DNA of 64,000 nucleotides. It comes from an uncultured Cytophagales bacterium. Lineage in GTDB: Bacteria; Bacteroidota; Bacteroidia; Cytophagales; Cyclobacteriaceae. The stretch spans positions 248,001 to 312,000 of the forward strand of contig CAJXNP010000004.1 of NCBI GenBank assembly GCA_913057175.1, in the 5' to 3' direction. Below, one piece after another: positions 7,908 to 18,660 of the stretch. The stretch's first letter is position 1; each line of letters begins with the position of its first letter. Made by a program: the position numbers and the translations under genes. The notes below the pieces were generated by a model, which had not been told where the DNA came from, ran no database searches, and saw nothing but the letters and a program-made list of their open reading frames with translations.

Positions 7908-9215
7908 TTAATTTATTGTGGGATCAGCAACTGACCGATTAACAATCCCTTCATATCCGCCCAATAATTCGTCCCATTTAGGTGTATTTATCGCATTTGT
8001 TAGCAATATTCCAATGATATCCCTTTGAGGGTCAATCCAGTAAACGGTTTGCCAGAATCCCGACCAGCCAAATCTTCCTGTTATTCTTCCGTATGTACCA
8101 CTATTGGTATGAACTGACCCGCCGTATCCGAATTGAGCTTCATCATTGATAAATAAATTATCAATTTGGTTGCTCATCATTAGCTCAACAGTTTCTTCTT
8201 TTAATATCCTCGATCCATTCCATTCTCCTTTGTTAATCAAGGCACTGGCAAATTGGTAATAATCCATGGATGTGGAACTAAGCCCTGCTCCACCGGGAAA
8301 ATAAGTCTGATGACCACTAATTGGATAGTCTCCACTTATAAAATCAGGTAAATTGTTGACATCTATACCTGAAGTAAACCATACTTCTACCAACCGATCG
8401 GATTTTTCCCCAGGTAAATAAAAGTATGTGTCATTCATATTGAGCGGTTCAAATATGTTTTGTGCAAAATACTGGTCAAGTGGTAAACCCGAAACGATCT
8501 CTACGACCCTACCTAAAACATCTATACTCGTCCCATATGTCCACTTAGTTCCCGGATCATGCAGCAAAGGAAGAGCTCCCATTTTCCTTGCATTGTCTTC
8601 CAGCAAAACAGAATCTTTTGTCCAACCTTCCACTATTCCAAATTCAGCATTAATTGGTCCGGCTATTGGCTCCCAGCCATAAGCTAGTCCACTGGTATGC
8701 GTAAGTAAATGATGAATGGTAATTTCTTGTTCGGCTGGTCGGGTTGTATAGCTGGAATCTTGCTCATTAAAATTTTCTATTACTCTTGGATTAGCAAATT
8801 CAGGAATGTATTTCGATACAGGGTCATCCAGGTTTATCTTTCCCTGCTCATAGAGTTGCATGACTGCTACGGTTGTAACAGGCTTGGTCATAGACGCCAT
8901 CCTGAAAATGTGATCAGTTGTCAACTTCTCTGATTTTTCACGATCGCTGTATCCAATTGCTTTGTGATAAATGATCTCATCATTTCTAGCTACCAAAGCT
9001 ACTCCTCCTGAGATAAATTGACTATCTATTGCCCATTGAACATGTTTCTCAATATTGTCAAGAGAATCGGAGATCATCCCAACAGATTCCGGATTTGATA
9101 AGGTAGAACTTTCTGAACTATCCGAATTTCTACTTGATGACTGATTGCAGGAATACAGTAAAACAATGAGGGCGATTAAGAGATGATTTACATTCATAAA
9201 AAATACTTTTGTCAT
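7908..9215 (-). CDS. Class C beta-lactamase-like serine hydrolase lipoprotein
   Basis: A 435-residue protein with a lipoprotein signal (LLYSC); the ATG at 9215 or the one at 9197 could be the start. The penicillin-binding/beta-lactamase fold is clear: SMTK (nucleophile Ser and general base Lys) in FRMASMTKPVTTVAVMQLYE, then HHLLTHTSGL, a YGTS motif in the place of YxN, and FGWSGFW in the position of the KTG/HxG motif. Such proteins include esterases, D-aminopeptidases and beta-lactamases; sequence alone does not choose among them. YGT instead of YxN argues more for an esterase-type activity than for a true AmpC. It is probably periplasmic. Not linked to an operon. Confidence 0.85.
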   Translation of the reverse strand: MTKVFFMNVNHLLIALIVLLYSCNQSSSRNSDSSESSTLSNPESVGMISDSLDNIEKHVQWAIDSQFISGGVALVARNDEIIYHKAIGYSDREKSEKLTTDHIFRMASMTKPVTTVAVMQLYEQGKINLDDPVSKYIPEFANPRVIENFNEQDSSYTTRPAEQEITIHHLLTHTSGLAYGWEPIAGPINAEFGIVEGWTKDSVLLEDNARKMGALPLLHDPGTKWTYGTSIDVLGRVVEIVSGLPLDQYFAQNIFEPLNMNDTYFYLPGEKSDRLVEVWFTSGIDVNNLPDFISGDYPISGHQTYFPGGAGLSSTSMDYYQFASALINKGEWNGSRILKEETVELMMSNQIDNLFINDEAQFGYGGSVHTNSGTYGRITGRFGWSGFWQTVYWIDPQRDIIGILLTNAINTPKWDELLGGYEGIVNRSVADPTIN

Positions 9216-9317
9216 TATAGAATATAATCAATAATAACAATTTTCCGCCACTTAATTCACCTACATGATCCTGTTTTCTAGGATAGGAATACTGAGAGGG
9301 GATCTATCAAATACTAA

Positions 9318-10460
9318 TTATTTGCTCAATTTGTATACTTCAGACCCTGCAAGTAAGAAACACCCCAAGCCAAAATCTTCAAAATCCGGCTGTTTATCAA
9401 ATGCTACAGGCTGGCTGCTTGCTGGTTCTTTACCCGTTCCCTGCACGTATCCAATGAAACCGTTTTCATGAATGGCATCTTTCAAAATTCCGTTCCAGGC
9501 CTTTTCTATGACAGGCATGTATTTCTTTTCACTCAAAATGCCATTGTTAATTCCCCAGGCCATTCCATATACAAAAAGTGCCGTGCCTGTTGTTTCTTTT
9601 CCTCCGTAATTATCCGGATCATGCAGGCTGACATTCCAAAATCCGTCTTCGCGCTGAACTTTAGCCAGAGCTTTTGCCATGGATTTGAAATCAGTGATAT
9701 ATTCCTTTCGATGGCCTTCATCTTCTGGTATTTGTTCCAGCACCCTGACCAAAGCGGCAATTACCCACCCATTTCCACGTGACCAATAGCAATCTTCTCC
9801 ATTGGGTTCGGTATAGGGAGGATCAAAATCTTTATCACGCCACCAAAGTCCATCACTTTTATTATACATGCCATTTTCTCCTTCGATATTTTTAGTATGG
9901 TTGTACATCTCATACATTCGCTCAAAATAGGTGTCATCCTTGTAGATCCTTCCCAGCTGGGCAAATACCGGCATCGCCATTTGGATAGCATCGATCCAGT
10001 CCCAATCATCTACTTTATCAGTCACCATCATGCTATCGATAGATGCTTTTACATTTTCGATCCTTTTTTCATGCTTGGCAATTTCATATAGGTCAATATA
10101 GGTTTGTCCGGCACATTGATTATCCGCATTTCGGGTCATAATTCCATCTCTGAAATTCCATTTGTGGGATTCTCCCCAGTTGACAGCATAATCGTAATAC
10201 TTGTCCTGTTTATCAATTGAATAGAGGGCCATCAACCCTTCGTAATAGACTCCTCTTGTCCAGATATTACTTGGCCAGGTTTTGTGAAGAGTGATTTCTT
10301 TACCCGTATCCGGCCATTTATCCATGAAGTAATCATTAGCAATTCTCATGGCGTTGAGGGTTATTTTTTTGGGAGGAAGTTTTTGTGCGTTGCTAACGTG
10401 AGATGATAATAATATCAAACAAATTGCAAGAGTCAGATTGATAGTTGTGAATTGTTTCAA
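9318..10460 (-). CDS. GH105 unsaturated rhamnogalacturonyl hydrolase, secreted
   Basis: A 380-residue protein with a signal peptide ending near SNAQ. The start appears to be TTG (10460), because the signal sequence requires it. The (alpha/alpha)6 barrel of GH105/GH88 is recognisable: NIWTRGVYYEGLMALY (66-80), DDWDWIDAIQMAMPVF with the catalytic-type Asp157, YWSRGNGWVIAALVRVLE, and DPDNYGGKETTGTALFVYGMAWG. GH105 enzymes hydrate and remove the unsaturated uronic acid left by polysaccharide lyases, classically on rhamnogalacturonan I fragments, with some members active on ulvan fragments. No polysaccharide lyase is adjacent; the FG-GAP beta-propeller at 30.8 kb is the only lyase-like candidate in the window. 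Confidence 0.88.
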   Translation of the reverse strand: MKQFTTINLTLAICLILLSSHVSNAQKLPPKKITLNAMRIANDYFMDKWPDTGKEITLHKTWPSNIWTRGVYYEGLMALYSIDKQDKYYDYAVNWGESHKWNFRDGIMTRNADNQCAGQTYIDLYEIAKHEKRIENVKASIDSMMVTDKVDDWDWIDAIQMAMPVFAQLGRIYKDDTYFERMYEMYNHTKNIEGENGMYNKSDGLWWRDKDFDPPYTEPNGEDCYWSRGNGWVIAALVRVLEQIPEDEGHRKEYITDFKSMAKALAKVQREDGFWNVSLHDPDNYGGKETTGTALFVYGMAWGINNGILSEKKYMPVIEKAWNGILKDAIHENGFIGYVQGTGKEPASSQPVAFDKQPDFEDFGLGCFLLAGSEVYKLSK

Positions 10461-10571
10461 GGTGTTAAATTTTTTTTGGAAATTTTGTGAAATCAGTCAG
10501 ATATCCCATCCTGCACATACCCGACAATAATATAAAGGATTCAAGCTATTTTCTCCATAAGAACATGTATT

Positions 10572-11729
10572 TTAATTTTCTGATTCAGTGGAAGCTGAAT
10601 TCCGGTATTTTTTGGAGATTTCCAGGTAGGTCGTGAGATTCGAAACATTTTCATCTAGTTTATTTGCAATTAATTTCAGGGACTTTCTCAAATCGTTCAT
10701 ATGATAAATTACGGATGGGGGAGGATCCCGAATCTCATTGAGGACAACGTAGGCTTCCTGAATTGATTGATCTATGTCGCTGAGTGTTTTTCTAATTTCC
10801 GCTTCGCTTGTAAATGGCATGAAATAATCATTGCTGTATTCAATGAATTCATTCATTCGAAAAGTAGCATTTTTATAATGCTCAAAAGCCAGGTTGAATT
10901 GATCTACGAAATTATTTTCGATTTTTAATTTGAGATGATAAAGGATATCATAAGTCAAATAATTATCAATACCGCTATTTTGAATTCTGTAGCACTCCGA
11001 TTTCAATTGATCAACATACGATTGTCTTTTGTAAACTTCAAGTGTATCAGAATAATTGAAATATTCTTTGTTCTTATTATTGACCTTAAATTTTCCTTTT
11101 CTGAATTCCTCACGTGTAATCGGATAATTCAGGGATTGCCAAAGCGGATCGAATGGCATATGTGTTCTGATAAACTGGGAGGGAAGAACCATGAAAAAAT
11201 CATTATTGACTTTTGGATAGAACTGCCCGTTCTCAACATAACCAGCTCCCCAGGTTGGATCGACAAAATACCATTTAGCACCTATTTTGGAAGCACACCA
11301 GGCATGAGGGACATGATTGATCCTACTTTTTAGCATTGTATAGCCAGATATGTTGTGTGTTTCAATTCCCAATTTATTAGTGATATCGCTATACAGATAG
11401 ACATAATCAGCACAAATACCTTTTTTGAATTTAAGACTTGAATCGTTATTATTCTGAATGGTCAAATTAATATCGAAATGCAAAAAATTATGAACATCAT
11501 AAGAGATATTCTTTGCCAGGATGATAAATACAGCCCTTGCCTGGTCAGTTTCCGAACTAAAATTTTTGCTGACATAATAGGCAATGCCATCTGTTGATGA
11601 GATCAGAGAATCTGGAATTTTTAGCGCAATTTGATCGGTATAAGAGAAGTCATTCTGTGCTTTGACAATGGAAATGTCTATTGAAAAGAATAAAATCAGA
11701 AGAGGTATTATTTTTCTTTTGAAACTCAT
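10572..11729 (-). CDS. Secreted transglutaminase-like domain protein
   Basis: A 385-residue protein with a signal peptide (cleavage after VKAQ region, about 25). The transglutaminase-like core covers about 60-175 and carries the expected triad in order: Cys106 in KKGICADYVYLY, His142 in NHVPHAWCAS and Asp157 in WYFVDPTWGAGY. Bacterial proteins with this fold are mostly cysteine proteases or amidases. The C-terminal 200 residues are helical and unrecognised. It is convergent to nothing and has no obvious functional partner, so the substrate is unknown. Confidence 0.8.
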   Translation of the reverse strand: MSFKRKIIPLLILFFSIDISIVKAQNDFSYTDQIALKIPDSLISSTDGIAYYVSKNFSSETDQARAVFIILAKNISYDVHNFLHFDINLTIQNNNDSSLKFKKGICADYVYLYSDITNKLGIETHNISGYTMLKSRINHVPHAWCASKIGAKWYFVDPTWGAGYVENGQFYPKVNNDFFMVLPSQFIRTHMPFDPLWQSLNYPITREEFRKGKFKVNNKNKEYFNYSDTLEVYKRQSYVDQLKSECYRIQNSGIDNYLTYDILYHLKLKIENNFVDQFNLAFEHYKNATFRMNEFIEYSNDYFMPFTSEAEIRKTLSDIDQSIQEAYVVLNEIRDPPPSVIYHMNDLRKSLKLIANKLDENVSNLTTYLEISKKYRNSASTESEN

Positions 11730-12101
11730 GTAACCTATAAATCAGCAATCAATGGATGGAATAAATTAATAGTCTACCGCCAAAAATTTAACACTGATGC
11801 TACTGTTGCACTATGAATTTAAGAAAATATAAATAAACTTCTTTAAATAGGTCTTAGATTAAAATATGTATAAATCAGCTACGAATGCACAAGTTTTTAA
11901 TAATAATTTTGTAGAAAGTGAGATTTGCAATTATTTTAAGTTTGCTTTCACAACCACCCTGCCTCGCATATAAATGAATGGGCTCATGCTCGTTAGAATA
12001 GAAGAAAAGAATGATTCCTAAATATTCACTATAATTTTGGCATTTTCTATTTCCTAAATGTCAGCAGGGCCCATTCTACAAGAAAGATTTGAAAATTTTT
12101 T
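11730..12101. other. Gene-free stretch between transglutaminase-like and carbonic anhydrase genes
   Basis: 372 AT-rich bases with many stop codons in all frames. I see no convincing hairpin, repeat or promoter in it beyond what is needed for the leader of the transglutaminase-like gene. Confidence 0.4.
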
Positions 12102-12728
12102 CTACGAGAGTTGGTATATCTCCATGATCCCTTTCAAAATTTCATCCAGATCAATCTTAAGGTCGATCAGTTTTCCGGTTTTGATATCAAATACCCAGCC
12201 GTGAACCTTTATGCCTCGTTCTTTGTATGCAGTTTGAACGACAGCCTGTTTGATGACATTTACGCATTGTTCCTGAACATTCAGTTCAATTAATCTGTTG
12301 TACCTGTCATTTTCATCTTTGATCGCATTTAACTCGTCCTTATGCAACCGGTAGACATCCCGGATGTTTCTTAACCATGGATTCAGGATTCCCAAATCAC
12401 TTTGCTGCATCGCAGCTTTTACTCCACCGCAGTAGTAATGGCCACATACAACCACATGATTAACTTTTAAGACGCCTACGGCATAATTGATCACGGATGC
12501 CGCGCTCATGTCGAGGTTGGGTACCGTATTGGCAATATTCCTGTGAACGAAAACTTCTCCAGGTCCCAGTCCCATTAACTCTTCCGCTGTCACCCGACTG
12601 TCTGAGCATCCGATGTAAAGTATTTCAGGACTTTGTCCTTTTGACAGGTTTTCAAAATAATTAGAATCAACATTTATTTTGTCTTTTACCCAGCTATCAT
12701 TGTTTTTGAAAATCTGATTGATATCCAT
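12102..12728 (-). CDS. can: Beta-class carbonic anhydrase
   Basis: A 208-residue cytoplasmic enzyme that interconverts CO2 and bicarbonate using zinc. The zinc ligands are visible as Cys41 in GCSDSRV, then His97 and Cys100 in VVVCGHYYCGG; Asp43 and Arg45 form the usual gate dyad. Length and spacing match the Can/YadF type. It starts at the ATG at 12728 and stands alone with divergent, gene-free DNA on its 5' side. The role is probably supply of bicarbonate for carboxylases. The family call is secure. Confidence 0.95.
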   Translation of the reverse strand: MDINQIFKNNDSWVKDKINVDSNYFENLSKGQSPEILYIGCSDSRVTAEELMGLGPGEVFVHRNIANTVPNLDMSAASVINYAVGVLKVNHVVVCGHYYCGGVKAAMQQSDLGILNPWLRNIRDVYRLHKDELNAIKDENDRYNRLIELNVQEQCVNVIKQAVVQTAYKERGIKVHGWVFDIKTGKLIDLKIDLDEILKGIMEIYQLS

Positions 12729-12972
12729 GTTTACACAGTTTTTAGTTAGAAATAGTTTCGATGTTTTACCTGTATTAAAGGATGCGCATATTAATACTAA
12801 TGTTTTAAAAATTAAATACCATTCAAGGAATTTGGTTCAGTTAATTGGTAGAAATAAGAAAATTGAGGAAAAACAGTATCTATATATCAGCTTTTTCATC
12901 CAGGGAAGAAATTTTAATTGCAGACTGGCTGCCCCCATTTTTCGTCTAAAATTGTTTCTGACAATACCGATG

Positions 12973-15807
12973 CTAATTAAATGAAACAGTCTGTTCAGCG
13001 CCATTGTATTCCACTTCCTTAAACTGATCTACCGGCTCAAAAATGGAAACCTTGTTGTTTTCATCAATTAATGCAACCCTGAATGTCCTGTTCGATAACA
13101 TTCCATTAAATTCGCCCTTTCTTTTGCCAATTGTCAATGTTTTCTCATTATCTGCCCAGGTAATCGGAATAGTAGTGTATTTTCCTTTTTCATAATTATA
13201 ATTTATCCCTTCATCTTCGTACAGATCAAACGATTCATTGTCACCTGCATACACCAATAAAGTTATGGGGTCAGCCGGTTTTTCGGTGGTATACTCAATT
13301 TCTGGACCGAATGGAAGAATGGAACCGGCTTTGATAAACATTGGCATGGTTTCATAAGGAGCGTCAGCATTGATCCTTTGTCCACCTTCAGAAAACTCAC
13401 CCGTATTGGCATTGTACCAACCATTGGATTTAGGTAAATAAACATCTCTTGAGCGAGCTTCATATTCAGAGACCGGACAGACCATTAAAGAGGGCCCGAA
13501 CATAAATTGGTCACCGATTTCATAAACATCCGGATCGTCCGTGAAATCCATGGCCAAACCTCTCATGATCGTGTAATCTTTCATATATGTCCATCCTGCC
13601 AGGCTGTAAATATAGGGCATCAGCCGATACCTAAGCTTGTTATACTTGAGCATAGATTGATAGGCAGGATGGTTTTCCGGAGCTATGTTATAAATCTCTC
13701 TGAAAGGATATTGTCCGTGTACCCGAAATAAGGGAGCGAATGTTCCAAACTGAAACCAGCGTGTATTCAACTCTCGCCATTCCTTCAAGTCATCACTACC
13801 TTCCTTTACATTCTCGTACCTTTTTTCTACGCAAAATCCACCAATGTCCATTGTCCAGTAAGGTAGACCCGACATGGCAAAATTGATCCCTGCTGAAATT
13901 TGTGCCTTCATATCTTCCCATCTTGTACTAATATCCCCGCTCCATGTAACAGCTCCATATCGCTGGATACCTGAAAATCCGGACCGGGTTAGAATAAACA
14001 CCCGATCTTCATTGTTAACCGATCGCTGGCCATTGTAGATTCCCTGGGCATTTAGCAGCGCATAAGCATTAAAATATTCAGTAGATGGACCCAATGCAGT
14101 TGGATTCATCAATGCTTTTCTGTATTCGATGCTGGCATTGGACAGGATGTCCGGCTCTGTTGCATCCAACCACCATGCGTCAAAACCTTTCATATACAAT
14201 TCCTCACGGATCTGTTCCCAGAATAATTGGCGGGCTTCAGGCTGATAGACGTCGTAAAATGAACCAATGTAACCAGGGTAGATCCAATCCCTGATGCTAT
14301 CCTCAACGGCTCTTCTGTACATCCATCCGTTTTTATCAAATTCATTAAAATGCTCAGTATCAACATAAAATTTCGGCCAAACCGATATCATGATCCTGGC
14401 ATTTTGATCATGAACCTGGTCAACCATGCCTTTCGGATCAGGGAAACGTGCTGAGTCAAATTCATGACTTCCCCATTTGTCTACCTCCCAGTAAGACCAG
14501 TCCTGTACGATATTGTCAATCGGAATGTGTCGGTTCCTGAATTCAGCTAATACATCAAGCAATTCATCCTGAGTTTTGTATCTTTCCCTGCTTTGCCAGA
14601 ATCCCATTGACCATTTTGGCATTACCTGGGCCTTTCCGGTCAAGGTTCTGTATTGGCTGATCACGTCATCCATGGATGATCCATGCATGAAATAATATCG
14701 GATATCCTGACCCATTTCCGAATAGAAAGAAAGGTCTTGCTGATCATCCTCATTCACAGGGGATAATGCTTTTAATCCAATATAAGAAACACCTCCATCG
14801 GGGATCCATTCAAGTTTGACATGCTTTTTTGTTCCCTTTTCCATATCGACACTGAATTTGGCTACTGATGGGTTCCAGGCAGTTCGCCATTTGTAGAATT
14901 GTAATTCCCCATCTACCCAAAGCTTGGTGTAGCCTGCATAATAACACAAAAACCGATACTTGCCGGATTCGGGCGCTTCCAGGTATCCTTCCCATACGAT
15001 TTTGGCATTGTTGAAATCCACATTCTCAGGGAATTTATTTACCGTTTCCAGGTTTTCATAGTCTATGACTTTCTCTTCCCTTTCGATAAATACCTGAGCA
15101 GCGTTGTCTTTGTGAGCATAGGTTGCAGTTAGCCCACCTTCCTTGCTATTTTTGTCATAGACTTTAAACTGATCGAGGTTGGAGTAGGGTCGGGGATCTC
15201 CAAACCTGGTCAAAGAATAGTTGTCCCATAAGATCCCGTATTTTTTTGTAGAAACAATAAAGGGAATGGAAACCTTCGTGTTGTATTGAAAAAGCTCTTC
15301 GTTCTTTCCTTTGTAGTTCATTTCATCTGCCTGATGTTGACCTAGTCCATAGAGTGCTTCGTCTTCGGGTGAATTAAATTGTTGGAGTAATTCATATCCA
15401 TCTGTACCATCAACTGTAATAGATTTAAAGGAGTCGTTATCCCTGTTTTTCTCACTTATAATGGGCTGGTTATTTTGATCGAAATACGAAACAGTCCCAT
15501 CATCCTTTGAAATTTTCGCTATTATTTTACCAGTATTGATGATGACTTCGGAATCATTCTCACTGACCTGAAAATCAGTACTTTCATTTAAATCCAGCGC
15601 CACCAGGCTTTTTTCATCATCGAATGTTGTTGTTGCGGAGGCTTCGACCTGAATGATCTCATCTGTAATAACAGATACCCTTACAGCATGTTGATTTTTT
15701 TCCTTTCCGCTAATTACGGTAATTGAATTGCCCTCCTGAGTAAAATTCTTTGATGTACAAGATGCGATTAAGATTAGAAGCGATAGACAAATAATTGTTT
15801 TTTGCAT
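12973..15807 (-). CDS. GH31 alpha-xylosidase-like lipoprotein with PA14 domain
   Basis: A 944-residue lipoprotein (lipobox LIASC). Order of domains: an N-terminal beta-sandwich (about 25-225), a PA14 insertion (about 225-350; VWEGYLEAPESGKYRFLCYY, LWVDGELQ), the GH31 TIM-barrel (about 380-740) and C-terminal beta-domains. The nucleophile is Asp548 in WWLDATEPD and the acid/base is Asp625 in WSGDIS. A PA14 domain inserted at this place is known from xyloglucan-active alpha-xylosidases such as Cellvibrio CjXyl31A, so removal of alpha-1,6-xylose from xyloglucan oligosaccharides is the best guess; alpha-glucosidase activity is the alternative. It is transcribed divergently from the GH2-GH95 pair and probably shares control with them. 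Confidence 0.9.
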   Translation of the reverse strand: MQKTIICLSLLILIASCTSKNFTQEGNSITVISGKEKNQHAVRVSVITDEIIQVEASATTTFDDEKSLVALDLNESTDFQVSENDSEVIINTGKIIAKISKDDGTVSYFDQNNQPIISEKNRDNDSFKSITVDGTDGYELLQQFNSPEDEALYGLGQHQADEMNYKGKNEELFQYNTKVSIPFIVSTKKYGILWDNYSLTRFGDPRPYSNLDQFKVYDKNSKEGGLTATYAHKDNAAQVFIEREEKVIDYENLETVNKFPENVDFNNAKIVWEGYLEAPESGKYRFLCYYAGYTKLWVDGELQFYKWRTAWNPSVAKFSVDMEKGTKKHVKLEWIPDGGVSYIGLKALSPVNEDDQQDLSFYSEMGQDIRYYFMHGSSMDDVISQYRTLTGKAQVMPKWSMGFWQSRERYKTQDELLDVLAEFRNRHIPIDNIVQDWSYWEVDKWGSHEFDSARFPDPKGMVDQVHDQNARIMISVWPKFYVDTEHFNEFDKNGWMYRRAVEDSIRDWIYPGYIGSFYDVYQPEARQLFWEQIREELYMKGFDAWWLDATEPDILSNASIEYRKALMNPTALGPSTEYFNAYALLNAQGIYNGQRSVNNEDRVFILTRSGFSGIQRYGAVTWSGDISTRWEDMKAQISAGINFAMSGLPYWTMDIGGFCVEKRYENVKEGSDDLKEWRELNTRWFQFGTFAPLFRVHGQYPFREIYNIAPENHPAYQSMLKYNKLRYRLMPYIYSLAGWTYMKDYTIMRGLAMDFTDDPDVYEIGDQFMFGPSLMVCPVSEYEARSRDVYLPKSNGWYNANTGEFSEGGQRINADAPYETMPMFIKAGSILPFGPEIEYTTEKPADPITLLVYAGDNESFDLYEDEGINYNYEKGKYTTIPITWADNEKTLTIGKRKGEFNGMLSNRTFRVALIDENNKVSIFEPVDQFKEVEYNGAEQTVSFN

Positions 15808-16107
15808 TGTTTTTTAGTTTCTCATTTCTCCGGTTAATAAAGATCAAATATTATGATTTTTTTGAAAAAGTCATTAAATGATTTTGCACTTCCTGTAATA
15901 TGAGCCGGTTGATGCATAAAGAGTATTAGTAGCTTAACAGAAAATTGCAATTTAAAATAAGCTTAAGGGACTCAAGAAATTGCCGTTGTAAAATGATAGC
16001 CCATATTGCATGAGTAAAATGCTGAAATGTATTATCTATGTATCTGTTAATTATAATAATTCAAAGCTGATTCATCTATGGGATACAACTTATTTAATAG
16101 TTTGATC
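15808..16107. promoter_or_regulatory. Divergent regulatory region between GH31 and GH2 genes
   Basis: 300 AT-rich bases separate the start codons of the divergent GH31 and GH2 genes and must hold both promoters. I cannot point to a clear TTG/TAnnTTTG pair or operator here. Confidence 0.4.
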
Positions 16108-18528
16108 ATGAAAAATGTATTTATTCAGATAGCTGTCTTATCCATTTTTACTTCGTGTAATTTTACTCTTGAACGAAATGATGGTTCAACATTTAATAAA
16201 AATAGCTTTAATAATGACTGGAAATTTCACCTGGGTGATATTGAAAATGGAGAAGATCCCAATCTGGATGATGAAAGGTGGAGGACACTAAATGTTCCTC
16301 ACGACTGGAGCATTGAAGGTGAATTTAGTCCTGATCATCCGGCTACAACAGGTGGAGGCGCGTTGCCAGGAGGTGTTGGCTGGTATAGAAAGACTTTTTA
16401 TGTAAGTCATGAAGATTCGTCCAAAATGCATTTCATCGATTTTGATGGGGTTTACATGAATGGGGAAGTTTGGGTGAACGGAAATTACCTGGGAAAACGG
16501 CCCAATGGATACATTTCTTATGGGTACGAACTCTCACCGTATTTAAATTATGAAAGTGAAAATATTATTGCTGTAAAAGTATCAAATGATCCCCAGCCCA
16601 ATTCAAGATGGTATTCCGGATCGGGTATTTATCGAAATGTTTGGATGACCAGCTTACATCCAATCCACATTATGAGAAACAGAACATTTATCACCACTCC
16701 AGAAATAAGTGATAAAAAGGCAACGGTCGTTATTTCCACTGTGTTGGAAAACAGTCTTAAGGACACAAAAGAAGTAATGGTTTCTGTCGAAATATTAGAT
16801 AAAAATCAGAAGCGAATCTTAAAATATGAGTCTGACGATGAGATCAGCTTGTCAGGTACCGAAAATTTTACAACTGAAATATCAGTTCCCAATCCGGAAT
16901 TATGGTCGGTTCACCAACCGAATTTATATAAGGCAATTATACGGTTGTACCACAGCGATGAATTAATTGACAAGGAGGAAACTACATTTGGCATCAGGTC
17001 TTTTCAATTTCACCCTACCAATGGTTTTAGCTTGAATGGCCAACCCTTGAAAATAAAAGGTGTCTGTAATCACCATGATTTGGGTTGCCTTGGCGCCGCA
17101 GTTAACAAAAGAGCTATTCAGCGGCAATTGGAAATAATGAGAGGCATGGGAGTTAACGCTATCCGGACAGCTCATAACCCACCAGCGCCTGAATTACTTG
17201 AGCTATGTGATGAAATGGGCTTCATTGTAATGGACGAAGCATTTGATATATGGGACAAATCCAAATCGGAATTTGACTATGGAAATTACTGGGATGAGTG
17301 GCATGAACGAGATCTGAAAGATTTGATCTACCGTGACAGGAATCATCCAAGCGTACTGATCTGGAGTATCGGAAATGAAATACTGGAACAATGGGATTCA
17401 ACGGGAATACCAATTACCAAAGAGTTAGTCGATATCGTCTATTCACTGGATACAACCCGAGTCATTACAACAGGTAACAATCCCCCTGGCCCGAACAATA
17501 ACATCACTAAAGCAGATGCTTTTGATTTGATCGGATTTAATTATCATCATCAACAATATGAAGGTTTTCCTGAGGATTTTCCCGGCAAATGTTTTATTGC
17601 TACAGAAACTACCTCGGCCCTGGCCACACGCGGTCACTATGATATGCCTTCTGATACAACTAAAAGATGGCCGATCCGTTGGGACCGCGAATTCACAGAA
17701 GGCAATCCGGATAATACCGTCTCGGCTTTCGATCACATAAGCACTCCGTGGGGATCTACACACGAAGAAACATGGAAAATCATCAAGAAACATGATTATC
17801 TCTCAGGTATGTTCATCTGGACCGGATTTGATTATTTGGGAGAGCCTACACCTTATTCCTGGCCATCAAGGAGCTCATATTTCGGAGTGGTAGATCTTGC
17901 TGGATTTCCAAAGGATAGTTATTACATGTACAAAAGTGAATGGACGGATAAGCCGGTTCTTCATATTTTCCCGCATTGGAATTGGGAGCCCGGTCACGAA
18001 ATAGATATCTGGGCTTATACAAATGAAGATTCCGTTGAGCTTTTCATCAATAATGAGTCAAAAGGAATTAAGAAAAAGCAAGGAGATGACCTGCATGTCT
18101 GGTGGAGAGTGAATTTTGAGGAAGGCAATGCAAGAGCCGTTGGATATAAAGACGGCGAATCCCACTTAGAGAGAGTTATATATACAGCAGGAGATCCTTC
18201 AGAAATCATCCTGTCTGCTGACCGTAGTATTATTGATGCCGATGGAAAAGATCTTTCTTTTATTACGGTGAGTGTTCATGATGAAAATGGAGTTCTTCAT
18301 CCTATTGCTGACAATATGATTGAATTTGAACTTACGGGTCCGGGAAAGATTGTTGGGGTAGATAATGGCGATCCAACGAGCCATTTATCTTTGAAGTCAG
18401 ATAAGATGAAGATTTTCCATGGCTATTGTCTGGTGGTGATTCAGTCAACCTCCGAAAGTGGGCAAATTGTTTTGACTGCGAAATCCAGGGGGCTGCAAAC
18501 CGGTACTGTTACAGTTGAGTCAAAATAA
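16108..18528 (+). CDS. GH2 beta-galactosidase-like lipoprotein
   Basis: The ATG at 16108 (residue 11 of the longest frame) gives a proper lipoprotein signal (SIFTSC) and an 806-residue protein. Domain order: GH2 sugar-binding jelly roll (WKFHLGD..., WYRKTFYV, DFDGVYMNGEVWVNG), immunoglobulin-like domain, TIM-barrel (KGVCNHHDLG; acid/base Glu424 in IWSIGNEIL; nucleophile Glu500 in ATETTSA), and C-terminal Ig-like domains including an invasin-like tail (EIILSADRSIIDADG). Bacteroidota proteins of this layout are usually exo-beta-galactosidases. Next to GH31 and GH95, cleavage of beta-1,2-galactose from xyloglucan side chains is a sensible inference. It is followed by GH95 after about 130 bases in the same direction. 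Confidence 0.9.
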   Translation: MKNVFIQIAVLSIFTSCNFTLERNDGSTFNKNSFNNDWKFHLGDIENGEDPNLDDERWRTLNVPHDWSIEGEFSPDHPATTGGGALPGGVGWYRKTFYVSHEDSSKMHFIDFDGVYMNGEVWVNGNYLGKRPNGYISYGYELSPYLNYESENIIAVKVSNDPQPNSRWYSGSGIYRNVWMTSLHPIHIMRNRTFITTPEISDKKATVVISTVLENSLKDTKEVMVSVEILDKNQKRILKYESDDEISLSGTENFTTEISVPNPELWSVHQPNLYKAIIRLYHSDELIDKEETTFGIRSFQFHPTNGFSLNGQPLKIKGVCNHHDLGCLGAAVNKRAIQRQLEIMRGMGVNAIRTAHNPPAPELLELCDEMGFIVMDEAFDIWDKSKSEFDYGNYWDEWHERDLKDLIYRDRNHPSVLIWSIGNEILEQWDSTGIPITKELVDIVYSLDTTRVITTGNNPPGPNNNITKADAFDLIGFNYHHQQYEGFPEDFPGKCFIATETTSALATRGHYDMPSDTTKRWPIRWDREFTEGNPDNTVSAFDHISTPWGSTHEETWKIIKKHDYLSGMFIWTGFDYLGEPTPYSWPSRSSYFGVVDLAGFPKDSYYMYKSEWTDKPVLHIFPHWNWEPGHEIDIWAYTNEDSVELFINNESKGIKKKQGDDLHVWWRVNFEEGNARAVGYKDGESHLERVIYTAGDPSEIILSADRSIIDADGKDLSFITVSVHDENGVLHPIADNMIEFELTGPGKIVGVDNGDPTSHLSLKSDKMKIFHGYCLVVIQSTSESGQIVLTAKSRGLQTGTVTVESK

Positions 18529-18660
18529 AGGGATTTTATTGTGAGAAAGTTTGTGAACTGCCATATTTGGTTATGTAAGTCAGGAAATTTTGCAATTAAT
18601 TCTGATTAATTAAAAATGAACTAAAAATTTGTGGGAAACTATTTTCAAACTTTACAAAAC